A stretch of DNA of 64,000 nt from contig NC_091353.1 of the NCBI RefSeq assembly GCF_038502225.1, forward strand, positions 3,064,379 through 3,128,378, read 5' to 3'. The position numbers and the translations under genes are program-made. This DNA comes from Cherax quadricarinatus. Its lineage: Eukaryota > Arthropoda > Malacostraca > Decapoda > Parastacidae. This document shows, one piece after another, positions 1 to 13,158 of this stretch. Below the pieces are notes generated by a model, which did no database searches, was not told where the DNA came from, and saw only the letters and a program-made list of their open reading frames with translations. Positions within the stretch are counted from its first letter, which is position 1; the number at the start of each line of letters is the position of its first letter.

Positions 1-285
1 TGTCAAGCAGATGCGAGATGCGGCGAAGTGCTGCAAGCTTCCTGGCTGCCTTGTTTGCAAGATTTACAACATGGTTCTTCATGGTTAGTTTGGAGTCAAA
101 TTTCACCCCAAGGATATCAACTTCTTCTCCAGGTGCCAACACCCTCCCATTCATCCTTACTACTGCACCAGCATTACCAACATGGTGCCTAGAGACCATC
201 ATCATTTGTGTTTTCTCAGGTGCAAATGTTACTTGCCATTATTTCCCCAAGCTGATATAGCTCTTAGCAGGCGATTGATGTAGCT
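1..285 (-). pseudogene. Non-LTR reverse transcriptase C-terminal fragment
   Basis: On the minus strand, after an in-frame TAA, the translation reads WQVTFAPEKTQMMMVSR ... VDILGVKFDSKLTMKNHV ... KAARKLAALRRISHLLD. This is the thumb / post-FADD region typical of jockey/CR1-type LINE reverse transcriptases ('WQV-F---KT', 'LGV--D--L'). It runs off the left edge. It is a different lineage from the RTE copies elsewhere in the window. Confidence 0.75.
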
Positions 286-301
286 TAGAGCAGCTGGCAC
301 T

Positions 302-388
302 CCCACTCTCTCTCTCTCTCACTCTCCCTCACTCCCACTCCCTCACTCCCACTCCCACTCACTCTCACACTCACTCACAGAGAAAGAG
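302..388. repeat. CTCACTCCCACTC-type simple repeat
   Basis: Pyrimidine-rich low-complexity tract built from CTCT, CTCACT and CCCACT units. Confidence 0.8.
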
Positions 389-390
389 AG

Positions 391-560
391 ACATAATTAT
401 TTTAATCATGGGGAAGCAGTAAATCCATGAGGGTCATACAGCACCAAGGGAATGGGAGGTATCAGGTCTGATATGCAGAAGGGAAAGACAGCTCCCTGGA
501 TCAAGAGCCCTTCAGTGACATCAGAGAACCCCTTTCTCTAGTTAGAGTAGGGCTTAAGAT
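391..560 (+). repeat. SINE-like 150-bp repeat, copy 1
   Basis: Begins ATCATGGGGAAGCAGTAAA and contains 'GGGTCATACAGC', 'GGAATGGGAGG', 'CAGGTCTGAT' and 'TGGATCAAGAGCCCTTCA'. The same order of motifs recurs at 5.70, 8.38, 22.43, 62.2 and 63.15 kb. Nothing in it is coding. Class unknown; size and dispersal suggest a SINE. Confidence 0.65.
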
Positions 561-612
561 TTCCCACAAACACTACATTTTAAACATCTACAACATGAAA
601 AACCATTACCAA

Positions 613-760
613 AAAAAGGCACAATACCTTGACTGGAACAATATACAAATACCTGTACACAGGAGAATGAAACTTACGATGACGTTGTGACCCAACTTGG
701 ACCAAATCAGATAGAAATGTCATCGTAAGTTTCATTTTCCTACATGTGAGTATCTGTGTA
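613..760 (+). repeat. Foldback repeat, degenerate copy
   Basis: GGCACAATACCTTGACTGGAA start, then two inverted arms around 'ACTTACGATGACGTT' and 'CATCGTAAGTTTCAT', ending GTATCTGTGTA. It is a decayed copy of the palindromic element seen intact at 2.67 and 13.84 kb. Confidence 0.7.
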
Positions 761-781
761 AAACATTACCAAGATAAATAC

Positions 782-1014
782 CTGCAAATGACGAACAGGA
801 TCCGAGACAACAGTTTTGTTTGAAGCAATAGATGCAGACAATAATGGTAAAGTTGTAGGGAATGGTAGAGGAGACAGTAGTTGTTGTTTGTTGTTCTCCT
901 GTTGTAGTTCCTGCAGCAGTAATATAATCTCCATTCTGACAGATGCTAGGCCACCTCCACTAGACCCATGAAGTGAGCAATAACTCAACAGTGTTCTCAG
1001 CAACTGTTGATTTG
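782..1014 (-). CDS. Rbcn-3A: DmX-like exon w (LLRTLLSYCSLHGSSGGGLASVRMEI)
   Basis: ANQQLLRTLLSYCSLHGSSG, then GGLASVRMEIILLLQELQQE and LLSPLPFPTTLPLLSASIAS, ending VRHLQ. This is almost colinear with the family block 'LL-V-LSYCSLHG--GGGLASVRMEL--LLQE-QQE' and 'QLQSPLPLPTTLPLLSASIAS-KTV'. It ends in phase 0 before GTATTT. Six 49-bp tandem repeats start 13 bp upstream of its acceptor. Following exons (including the C-terminal WD repeats) are beyond the left edge. Confidence 0.97.
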
Positions 1015-4000
1015 CTACAAAGTAAAATGTTGCATGATTTGCAAGCTTAATAATAATGACATCATATACATAATTATGTTGCATGATTTGCAAGCTTAAT
1101 AATAATGACATCATATACATAATTATGTTGCATGATTTGCAAGCTTAATAATAATGACATCATATACATAATTATGTTGCATGATTTGCAAGCTTAATAA
1201 TAATGACATCATATACATAATTATGTTGCATGATTTGCAAGCTTAATAATAATGACATCATATACATAATTATGTTGCATGATTTGCAAGCTTAATAATA
1301 ATGACATCATATACATAATTATTAATAACTTTGCATTATATTTCCCTAAAAATGTGAATGATGGTGAAAGTGTTTCTTCTTTGGGTCACCCTGCCTCAGT
1401 GGGAGACGGCCAATGTGTTGGAAAAAAAAAAATATACACTTTTTCTTTCTTTCAACACACCGGCCGTATCCCACCGAGGCGGGGTGGCCCAAAAGGAAAA
1501 ACGAAAGTTTCTCCTTTTACATTTAGTAATATATACAGGAGAAGAGGTTACTAGCCCCTTGCTCCCGGCATTTTAGTTGCCTCCTACAACACGCATGGCT
1601 TACGGAGGAAGAATTCTGTTCCACTTCCCCATGGAGGATAAACATATACATATGTATATAGACCTAATGGTAGGACATCAACTGCTCCAGACCAACTTCA
1701 AAGCAGAGATATCCGAGTCCTGTTCTGTGAAAAGTCTTCTAGTTTAGCATCAGGATGGAACTGCCCATATAAATGTTGTAATGTAACTTTTTCTGCAGGT
1801 TGCTGTTCCTCATCTTCAAATGTTATCTGTATATATATACATGTATATATATATTTTGCTGATGATGCTATGCTTATGCAAGATTCTAAAGAAAAGTTGC
1901 CAAGGTTAGTGGACGAGTTTGGGAGGGTGAGTAAAGGTAGAAGTTGAAAGTGAACATAGATAAGAGAAAGGTGATGAGGCAATCAAATGATTTAGATAAA
2001 GAAAAAATGGATATCACATTGGAGAGAGGGAGTATGGAAGAAGTGAATGTTTTCAGATATTTAGGAGTTGACATGTCAGCGGATGGGTTTATGAAGGATG
2101 AGGTTAACCATAGAATTGATGAAGGAAAAAAGGTGAGCGGTGCATTGAGATATATATAGAGACAAAAAACATTATCATGGAGGCAAAGAAGGGAATATAT
2201 GAAAGTATAGTGGTACCAACACTCTTATATGGGTGTATAGCTTGAGTTGTAAAGGCTGCAGCGAGGAGGCAGCTGGAGGTGGTGGAGATGTCCTGTCTAA
2301 GGGCAATGTGTGGTGTAAATATTATGCAGAGAATTTGGAGTGTGGAAATTAGGAGAAGGTGTGGAGTTGATAAAAGTATTAGTCAGAGGGCTGAAGAGGG
2401 GTTGTTGGGGTGGCTTGGTCATTTGGAGAGAATGGGCGAGGGGTTTGAACTTCCAGCAAGCGTGCGTGAGCGTGTTAGATAGGAGTGAATGGAGATGAAT
2501 GGTTTTTGGGACCTGACGAGCTGTTGGAGTGTGAGCAGGGTAATATTTAATGAAGGGATTAAGGGAAACTGGTTATTTTTATATAGCCAGACTTGAGTAC
2601 TGGAAATGGGAAGTACAATGCCTGCATTTTAAAGGAGGGATTTGGGATATTGGCAGTTTGGAGGAATACACAAATAACCCGCACATAAAAGAGAAGCTTA
2701 CAACGACGTTTCGGTCTGACTTGGACCATTTACAAAGTCACACAGTGTGACTTTGTAAATGGTCCAAGTCAGACCGAAACGTCGTCGTAAGCTTCTCTCT
2801 TTTATGTGCGGGTTATTTGTGTATCGTTCCAGTCACGGTATTGTGCTTTTTTTTGTTATTTTGGAGGGATATGTTATGTATCTTTATATAAGCTTCTAAA
2901 CTGTTGTATCTGGGCACCTCTGCAAAGACAGTGATTATGTATGAGTGAGGTGAAAGTGTTGGATGATGATGATGAAAGTGTTTTCTTCTTGGGGATTTTT
3001 TCTTTTTGGGTCACCCTGCCTCGGTGGGAGATGGCCAACATTGAGAAAAAAATTTATAGTATATACATGTATATATGTATATTTTACTAAAATGCCAGGA
3101 GCAAGGGGCTAGTAACCCCTTCTCCTGTATACATGTATATTACTAAATGTAAAAGGAGAAACTTTCATTTTTTTCTTTCGGGCCACCCCGCCTCGGTGAG
3201 ATACAGCCAGTGCTTTGACAAAAGATATAGTATATATTCTGTATATTGATCATTTCAACCAAGAAAGGGTGATTGAAAGAATAAAATGCTTTTGCTATTA
3301 TTCATTTCCTCTCCAAAACATTCTTCAGCATTTGGTTCCTCAGTATGTTCCCCACACACCTTCTGATCTCCTAAGATATACATGTATACACTCTCTTAAC
3401 CAACCCAGTTGGCTCCAGCATTTCTAAACAACCAAACCATCTCAACAGCCCCTCTTCCACACCATGATTTATTGGTTTCATACCAATACACCATCTTCTC
3501 ATTGTACTGCTCATTATTTTCTACATAATCTCTATATATATCTATATATCTATCTATCTATATATCTATATCTCTATCAATATATCTATCAATATATCTA
3601 TCTATATATCTATCTACATATCTATATATATATCTCTCTCTCTCTCTCTCACACAAATCCCAAAACAGAATATCACTATTGTTTCCAGCCTTATTCTCAC
3701 TGCAATATTTACAAACCATGCCTCACAGCTCTCACACTACATAGTGACTGACATAACTAAATTGTGATGCAATGTATTCTCCTTTCTGCATTCACTGAAT
3801 CTTTCTTTCCAGACTCCTAAACTCTCCAGCTTCCCTCTTTCCCTCATTTATTCTCTAATTCAAATCTTCCTTAACAGGGCCACTTGAAGAATAAAAAGGC
3901 ACAATACCATGACTGGAACAATACACAAATAACTCGCACTTAGAGGTCCAAGTAGGACTGAAGCGTTGTTGTAAGTTCCTCTCTCTCTCTCCTATGTGAG

Positions 4001-7000
4001 GATTATTTGTGTATAGGCGCACCTGTCACTGAGTCCGCCCCACCTCCACATTCCCTTCTTTCAATGTGACAAGTAATCCTTCATTTCCAAAACAACTTCC
4101 TACTTCTTACTTTACCATTATCTATGTTTACTTTTAACTTCATTTACACATCCTTCCAAACTCCTCACCAACATCTGCAACTTAACTTCCAAATCTCCCA
4201 GTCACTATATCATCAGTAAAGTGCTTTGTGACAACTGTATATCAGTGTCTTTTAAGCAAAGACCTCTCACCACTACTAGCAAGTCCATCTCAAAAGTCCA
4301 TCTATATTAAACCACCATAGTGACACCAAACGTATGTGTCCAAGTCCAACTTTTACTGCAAAATGTTTCTTCTCTCCTACACACCTTAACCTGAGCTTCA
4401 ATCTCCTCAAAAATGTTTGATGAATAAGACTCATGTGCAACAGTCTGTTATCTTTATAGTTGAAACTTTCTACCTACACAGTAGGTAGGTTTCTTCAGTC
4501 AAATAAGAGAATGGACTGAAGACAGCAGAAGTTACGAGGTAAAGATGATGTCAAGAGTCCATCAAGCTTGTAGAAATAGTTTGAGGTTGTCACTCCCTCA
4601 GCCTGTTGCACATGTATGGTATTTTATACCTTCACTGTCACAGCTTATCCATCATTATATTAATGGTATACAATATCAACATGTGCAACACTTTGGTATC
4701 CTTGTTTTCAAGAAGTTTCAAGTGAACAAACTTGCTTTGTAGGTAAAACATTTCAGAAACAGATAGATCAAAGTGTTACACATGTCTTCATCATCAACTC
4801 ATCATCTATTTCAAACATCTGCATGTCTAGCTGAACCTGGCCTGAAGACAAGCTGATTTATTGATTGCCTGATCAATAAGGCTGTTGCTGCTAGCAACCT
4901 GCAGGCCCAAAATGATCACAACCTAGCTGATCAAGCATCTAGTCTAGATAGTGGTTCAGCTTTTCCTTGAAAACTTCTACCTTGTTATGGCAATATTTCT
5001 TACAGGCGATGGCAGCAAGCTGTATAACCAAGCAGCTGTGTCAGCTTCCATGATAAAAGACTATTCCACCTCTTATCTCTTATATACCTATTATACTTGC
5101 CTTTTCCACATTTATAAATACAGCAAAAATCCAGATACATATGTCATCATTATACTTTTTTTCCTTTAACAAAATGGTTGTCTCCTACTGAGGCAGAGTG
5201 ACCCACTGAGGCAGTGGCCCACTGAGGCAGAGTGGCCCACTGAGGCAGAGTGACCCACTGAGGCATAGTAACCCATTGAGGCATGGTAACTCAAAGAATG
5301 GAACACTTTCACCATCACTCACTCCATCATGAAAATACTATAGACACTACAAGAAGGTTGCTCCAATGCCTTGGATCAAGAGCCCTTCACTATGAGGTAC
5401 TACTGTACTATATTAAAACATAATTAATCACCCATAAGCCAGCGCTTTCTCCTGGCAGCCCGCTCCATTTTTTCTTCAAACTCAAGTTTCTCTTGTTGGA
5501 GGATCTCGTGTAGTGTTGCAGGTTCAGTCGAAGGTACACTGGGCAAGGAGATGGCTTCACCCATCTCATCGGCAGGAATGGGCTCTATAAGATCAGTATC
5601 TGTTGACGAATGTATCTTATCAATCTAAAGTTTACAGAGTATATTCTGCATACTGTAATATATACTTATGTTCGGATATTCATCTTGGCAAATTATTATA
5701 ATAATCATGGGGAAGTGCTAAACTCATATGGGTCTTACAGCTCCTAGGAAATGAGAAGTGATCAGATTTGATCCCAGGAAGGAAAGAGTAACTCCAGTTC
5801 CTAATACCAAGACTCCTATAGCAGCACTGAAGCACATTCTTCAAGGGCCATCATAGAAAGTGATCGGCAAGTGTATAAAAATAAAGTAATAGGAATAAGA
5901 GTAAGTTAATCTAGGTCCTTCACCTTGAAGCTGTAAACACACACCTCCATAAACTGAGCACTGATGAACATACTTTTATTAATCTAATATCATCACTGAA
6001 TTTTCGTAAAGAAAAAAAAGTTGAAAGTGAACACAGATAAAAGTAAGGTGAGGAGGGTATCAAATGAGTTAGGTAAAGAAAAATTGGAAGAAGTGAATGT
6101 GTTCAGATATTTGGGAGTAGATCTGTCAACAGATGGGTTTATGAAGGACAAGGTTAACCATAGAATTGATGAAGAAAAAATGTGAGTGGTGCATTGAGAT
6201 ATCTGTGGAGACAACAAAAAGTTATTCTTGGAGGCAAAGGAGAGAATGTACTAGAGTATAGTGGCACAACACTCTTACATGGTTGAGAAGCATGGGTTGT
6301 GAATGCTGCAGCAAGGAGGAGGCTGGAGGCAGTGGAGATGTGTCTAAGGGCAATGTGTGGTGTAAATATTATGCAGAGAATTCGTAGTGTGGAAATTAGG
6401 AGTTGGAGTGGAGTTGCTAAAAGTATTATTCAGAGGGCTCAAATGGGGTTATTGAGGTGGTTTGGTCATATAGAGAGGATGGAGCAAAACAGGTTGACTC
6501 GGAGGGTGTATAAATCTATAGTGGAGGTGAAGAGGGGTAGGGGTAGTCCAAGGAAAGGATTGGGGGGAGGTAAAAGAGGTTTTGTGTGCATGGGGCCTGG
6601 ATATACAACAGGCACGTGTGAATGTGTATGATAGGAGTGAATGAAGACAAATGGTTTTTGGGAACTGACGAGCTGTTGGAGTGTGAGCAGGGTAATATTT
6701 TGTGAAGAGATTCAGGGAAACTGGTTAGCCAGACTTGAGTTCTAAAGGTGGGAAGTACAATCCCTGCACTTTAACCCTTTCAGGGTCCAAGGCCCAAATC
6801 TGAAGTGGTGCCCCAGTGTCCAAGGATTTTCCAAAAAAAAATTTATTTTTTCTTATGAAATTGTAGAGAATCTTTTTGCGAAGGTAATAAAACAAAAAGT
6901 ACGAAATTTGATGGAAAATTGACGAAATTATGCTCTCGCGAATTTTGATGTGTCAGCGATATTTACGAATCGGCGATTTTGCCGACTCTGACTTCCATTT

Positions 7001-10000
7001 TAGGCCAATTACATCATTCCAGTCGACCAAATTCTTAGCTATTTTACTAGTACTACTTCTATTCTATCGATTGAGCACAAGAAATCGCCAAGTCAACTGT
7101 TTCAACTACAAAATAAAGTGATCGGAAATTGGTAATTTGGCCAATTTAACACAAAGTTCAAAATATTCCAATTTCAAAATAGCATCCAGAATAAACAATG
7201 TAGGCATTCCTGGCACTAAACTAACATTTCCTCGGTTCATTAGTTACGTTTTGAGGCTTTACAAATAAATCCCATTTTTATTTTTTATTTACATAATGAA
7301 TTTTTATTCACACCAAAAAATAGAAGATTTACTGTTATGCAATATTGTAATAATTGTATAAATATCATCACCACATTTGTGAATGTGTATTAGATCCACC
7401 AGCTGGCGTGTATTAGACGTGTGAGGTCGTTTGTTTACTCTTGAACATCGACAAAAATTTAACATTTCCGCTACTTTGAGCTCAGTTTCAAGCCATTTCC
7501 GGTGCTAAAACCAATCAAAATCATCTCTATTTCTGTAACATGTCTTCCATTCTATCAAACGAGACCAAGAAATTGCAAATACAACTATAAAAAACATACG
7601 AAAAAACACTGCAAAGTTGCTGTTTTAATCGAAAATCTTGGTTTCAGTTTTTTTCTCTCATTATACACAGTGTGCTGCAGGATTTGTTTTATGTGGTGCA
7701 CACATACCACATAGATGTATTCTCTCATATCTAGGCCCAAGTGTACCACTCACAGTTTATCAGAGTGAGCTGAGCTCATGACGTAGATCTACGGTTTGGA
7801 CACTGAACGCAAAGCCGTAGATCTACGGGACGGACCCTGAAAGGGTTAAAGGAGGGATCTGGGATATAATCTCTTTGGAATGACAGTTGAACTGTCACAT
7901 ATGAGTGCCTCTGCAAAGATGGTGATATTGTGTGAATGATAGTAAAAGTGTTGAATGATGGTGAAAGTGTTTCTTTTCTGGGTCACCCTGACTCGGTGGG
8001 AGACGGTTGACGTGTTAAAAAAATCAGAATACTAACATATAATTATGGAGCACACTGTCATTAAGCAAGAATCATTCATAATCTGCCTGAGAGTGAGAAA
8101 ATATGACAAGAAAAATACAGTACAATATTAATGTCACATTCATCACAGGATATACTACAAATAACCTGCATATAGGACAAAGAAAATCATGATGTTTTGG
8201 TCCATTTTGTACCATTAACTATAATGTCCTTTTAGTTCAATATGACAGGGAGTTATATCGTACTACTGTAACACACCAATCAATAACATGATGGTTAATT
8301 TAAGGACTTCAAATTACAGCACTTTCTTGTCATCCTAAGATATTACTAACAAGGTAACTGTAAAGCCAATGTTAGCTTAAGATTATTATTAGAGGCACTA
8401 AGCCTATAGTGGTCATACAGCATGTACAGAATAGGAGGCAAGCAGTTTTAATTATAGAAAAGGGAGGGTTAACTTGAATTCGTTTGATCAAGAGTTCTTG
8501 ATTAACATTAAATTATCTATCCCTTGCAGGAAGAGTTATTATCAACTTTATAAACTAGACACTATGTGCATCAAATGTCCCAAAGGCAGGTTTTTTTTTT
8601 AATTGTAATTTGTACATTTCCCTTTCTTAAGAAAGAGAAATGCATGAAAATGAAACAAAACTGGACAATAATGTGTACAGCAAACAAGGAGGAAGAAGAG
8701 GAAGAGTAGAAAGACAACAAAAGAGAAAACAGTGACTCCTATTGGTGAGATATATGTAGACTTGTGTGATTGGGAAATTAATGTTGAAGATTAAGATCTG
8801 TGAGACTGGACAGTAACATAAAAATATGAAAAACATGGCCTTGACACAAAGACAAAAGATGAGCAAAAACAAAATTAAATCACTGATTTATAAGTTACAA
8901 AAAGTAAAACATTTCTCAAAGTTTTACTAAATTTAAGGAAGGTGTGGAGAAGGGATGAGAGAGGAGAGAAAAGGAGAGATACTCAGCCTTCAAAATCACT
9001 GTTAAAATATAAGAGTGGCAGGGTGGAAGAGAGAGAGTTGTTTTTGTGATGGTGTCAAAAGTGACCTCCATAATACTGGAGGCATGTACCTATTTCCTTA
9101 CACCATGCAAGTAGTCTATGTACAACAAAGCATCTTTCAATGCTTCATCCAAGCAAACATGCCTCAGAGTTAGCCAAAACAATTTGATATACCTGCTTAT
9201 AAAGCTGTTATTTTCCAAGCAAAAGCCCTTCACCAGCATGGACTTACTCCAGCAGAAGTTAACAACACAAATCATACTCTACCTTTCGTACATATTTGTT
9301 TGAAAATCAGTTTTTGCCATTACCTTGTGTAGATATATGATGTACTTATCAATGTTGCTAAGGTATTTCACACTACATAAGGGGCTATCAAAGAGCTTTA
9401 CAACATATGATGTACTTATCAATGTTGCTAAGGTATTACACACTACATAAGGGGCTATCAAAGAGCTTTACAACATATGATGTACTTATCAATGTTGCTA
9501 AGGTATTTCACACTACATAAGGGGCTATCAAAGAGCTTTACAACATATGATGTACTTATCAATGTTGCTAAGGTATTTCACACTACATAAAGGGGCTATC
9601 AAAGAGCTTTACAACATATGATGTACTTATCAATGTTGCTAAGGTATTTCACACTACATAAGGGGCTATCAAAGAGCTTTACAACATATGATGTACTTAT
9701 CAATGTTGCTAAGGTATTTCACACTACATAAGGGGCTATCAAAGAGCTTTACAACATATGATGTACTTATCAATGTTGCTAAGGTATTACACACTACATA
9801 AGGGGCTATCAAAGAGCTTTGCAACATATGATGTACTTATCAATGTTGCTAAGGTATTTCACACTACATAAAGGGCTATCAAAGAGCTTTGCAACATATG
9901 ATGTACTTATCAATGTTGCTAAGGTATTTCACACTACATAAAGGGCTATCAAAGAGCTTTGCAACATATGATGTACTTATCAATGTTGCTAAGGTATTTC

Positions 10001-13000
10001 ACACTACATAAGGGGCTATCAAAGAGCTTTGCAACATATGATGTACTTATCAATGTTGCTAAGGTATTTCACACTACATAAAGGGCTATCAAAGAGCTTT
10101 GCAACATATGATGTACTTATCAATGTTGCTAAGGTATTTCACACTACATAAGGGGCTATCAAAGAGCTTTGCAACATATAACCAATATCCCATATTTCAT
10201 CTATTTTAAAAAGTACTACTTTCCACTACAACTAACACTTAGAATTTAAAGCACTATATTACATTTTATTTTAAATGTTATCCCTATTAACCCTTTGACT
10301 GTTTCAGGCCCCTTTCTGAAACTGTCATTCTATGTCGCTCAATTTTTGAAAAAAAAAAAAAAAAAAAAATTATTTTTTCTTATGAAATGATAGAGAATCT
10401 TTTCCCGATGGTAATGACACCAAAAGTTCGAAATTTGGTCGAAAACTCATGGAATTATGCTCCGTGAAGTTAGCGGTCTCGGCGACATATGCGTATCGGC
10501 GACTTCGCCGACTTTGAGCCCTATTTTCAGCCAATTCCGTTGTTCCAGTTGACCACACTCATAGCTATTTCTTTAGAACTCCATTTTATCTATCAGCTGA
10601 GTACAAGAAACCTCCCATTTACTAATTTGGACTACCCAATATGGTGGTCAGAAATTGGCAATTTGGCCAATTTTACACAAACTAAAAAAGATGCCAATTT
10701 CAAAATAGGGACCAGAATAAACTAGGTAGACATTCGTGGCACTAAAATAACATATGCTCTGTTCATCAGTCACATCTCTAGGCCCCTCTTATATTATTAT
10801 TGCTTTCTATTTTGATTTTTTATTCATACAAAAAAATACAAAATTTACTGTTATGCAGACTACTGCATTATTGTAAAAATGGTATAAATAATATCAGTGC
10901 ACTAGTGAAAGAATATTAGACTCCCCAGTTGACGTGTATTGGACGTGTGGTGTGATTTATTTACTCCTGAACATTGGTAAAAATCGAACATTTCCGCTAC
11001 TTTGAGCTCAGTTTCAAGGTCGTTTTCATCGTCAAAGTAATGAAAATCATCTCTATTTCTGTAATATGTTTTCCATTTTATCACCTAAGACCATGAAAAC
11101 GCGAATACAATGATAAATACTATACGAAAATACACCTCAAAGTCGGCGTTTTATTCCAAAAAAACGATCAGTTTTTTTTCTCATTACGCAATGTGTGCTG
11201 CAGGATTTTTTTTATGTGGTTCACACTGACCACACAGACCCATTCTCTCACATGTGGGCCTACCAGCTTTCTCCCGCTTGATTTGAAGCCGCTAGAATTA
11301 TTGAGTATATATACGTCAGAAACATTGGCTCGTAAGACGTATTTATACATCGAAAACAGTCAAAGGGTTAAAATTTGTTCATGACAAATTCTCTTGCTCT
11401 TCATTCACTGAATAATTAATTTTAAAAAGTTTAAATACATGATCATAAAATTTTGTGTGAACAAGAATGTAAGAACAAAAAATGAAAACCTGCATGATTT
11501 TAAAAGTATTACTTATATACTTTTATGTGCAGCCTTACTAAGTATTTTAGGGAGCAGTGAGAAGAACTGCAGTATGTGGTTATTGGTAATTTGAAGAATG
11601 AATGAGCTAGTTCAACTAAAAAAAACCATACCACGGCGGGATTTGAACCCGCGGTCAGAGTGTCTCAAAACTAGCTCGTATTACACTGACAGAGTTAATA
11701 ATGATGTTTTATTTTGTCACTTAACTCTTGGGTTGAATAATAATATAAAAATCCCTCATATTTCATGATACTTCAAATTAATATACAGGATAGTAGTCAT
11801 TTTAAGATTTCAGCATCTAAATTCATACAGTCTGGAAATCTGTGCTTTCCTTACCAAGGTCCCACAACATATACTGAACATCTAAGGTTCATCTAATTGG
11901 GTCATCACACAGGTCATTTTCAAGTGTCCTGTCTAGCCAGAACCAGGACAAAAAAATAAAAATGCACCTTTGACGACTTTGTTTTTTACCCATAAATTGA
12001 ACATACTGGTACCACACGTGCAATAAGTGTTTATGAACTGTATAAAAAAGAAATGTAATCGATTTAAAAAAAAAAAGCCAATTAGTATTTATGTTAGAAC
12101 TGAAAAATTTCTTCTAATTAAAAAATAATATGCACCAAAAGATCATAAATAAAAGACACTTATATTTGTTAAAAAACAAAAAAAAAAAAAAAAAGTAAAA
12201 CCTTACTTTGACAGGCCACGATTCAATGGATTTCTGATTTGATAGACAAAATCTGTGACCAAACAACATTCGAAAGCAACAGACAAAGTTTGTTCAATTC
12301 AGAATTATTTGTCATTCTATGGTTCCCTGACAAAGCTGGGTAAATTTCTTTTATTTAATGGACTTAGGCCATTAAATTGTCTGTTCCTGTTACGATCATG
12401 GAAAAATATTCTCATAATTTGAATTTAACGGACAATCAGCTTTTTTTTATTAGTTCTTCAACTGAGGGTTTATTGTACATAAGAGGTACAGGAACCTTGC
12501 AAAACACTTTAGCTTGTAATAATTTTCTTATATACATTCATCCATTCAAGCATCAATAGAAGTTTGATTTAATACATACCCAATACATGTCCATGGTAAC
12601 TACAGTAGGCTATTTTTAGAAATACCGATGTTTTTCACTTGTTGAATCAAGACCAGTTCGCTGTCTTGCGAATGATTTTGTAAATTTTGTGGCTCACTGA
12701 AACCAAGTTCACTCCCATACCTTTGATGAGTTTCAAGAGTCTTACTACTCTTGGAGTGTGGCCATGACATTTATTAAATAAAAAGCACTAACCATTCCAA
12801 AACTATATCTTCACCTGCTTTTACATTTGTCTTTATCCCAACAATCCCAGCCGCTTTATTCCCTTTCATTCTACTCACTGCCTCATGCATTTCTGCCACA
12901 CTCACAACTGGCTCTTCCTCACTTCTAGATGTTATACCTCCCTGCCCAATGCATGAAATCACAGCTTCCCTATCTCGTCATCTAACAATATGACAGTGTT

Positions 13001-13109
13001 AGATATTTAGGACTTGAAGAAAAATTTAAATTCATTATAAACTTATAATTAACCTTTTGAGGGTCGAGAGGCCCTCTCCTAAACTCGTTCTCAGGGTCGA
13101 AAAATTTTC

Positions 13110-13158
<49 letters not shown>

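Larger units (their letters stand above)
3250..4430 (-). mobile_element. Diverged RTE relative, degenerate
   Basis: Minus-strand traces of RTE coding in the right order: 'ACCAAACCATCTCAACAGCCC' (FGHLERM region), 'GCAATATTTACAAACCATGCC' (CEAWFVN region), the K-rich KVNI region near 4.1 kb and the motif-B/C zone near 4.2-4.4 kb. Many stops. It is older than the copies with clean 3' tails. Interrupted by a TATC microsatellite and by a foldback fragment. Confidence 0.6.

Noticed and set aside
1029..1322. CRISPR-like array
   Set aside because: Perfect tandem repeat without spacers.
3464..3751. Tyr/Ile-rich membrane-protein-like frame
   Set aside because: Arises from the (TATC)n microsatellite.
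9338..10182. CRISPR-like array of direct repeats
   Set aside because: The whole 70-bp unit is conserved; there are no variable spacers, and the host is eukaryotic.
11627..11702. Candidate tRNA gene
   Set aside because: Perfect B box and T-arm but no A box, anticodon arm or acceptor stem; called a SINE remnant instead.
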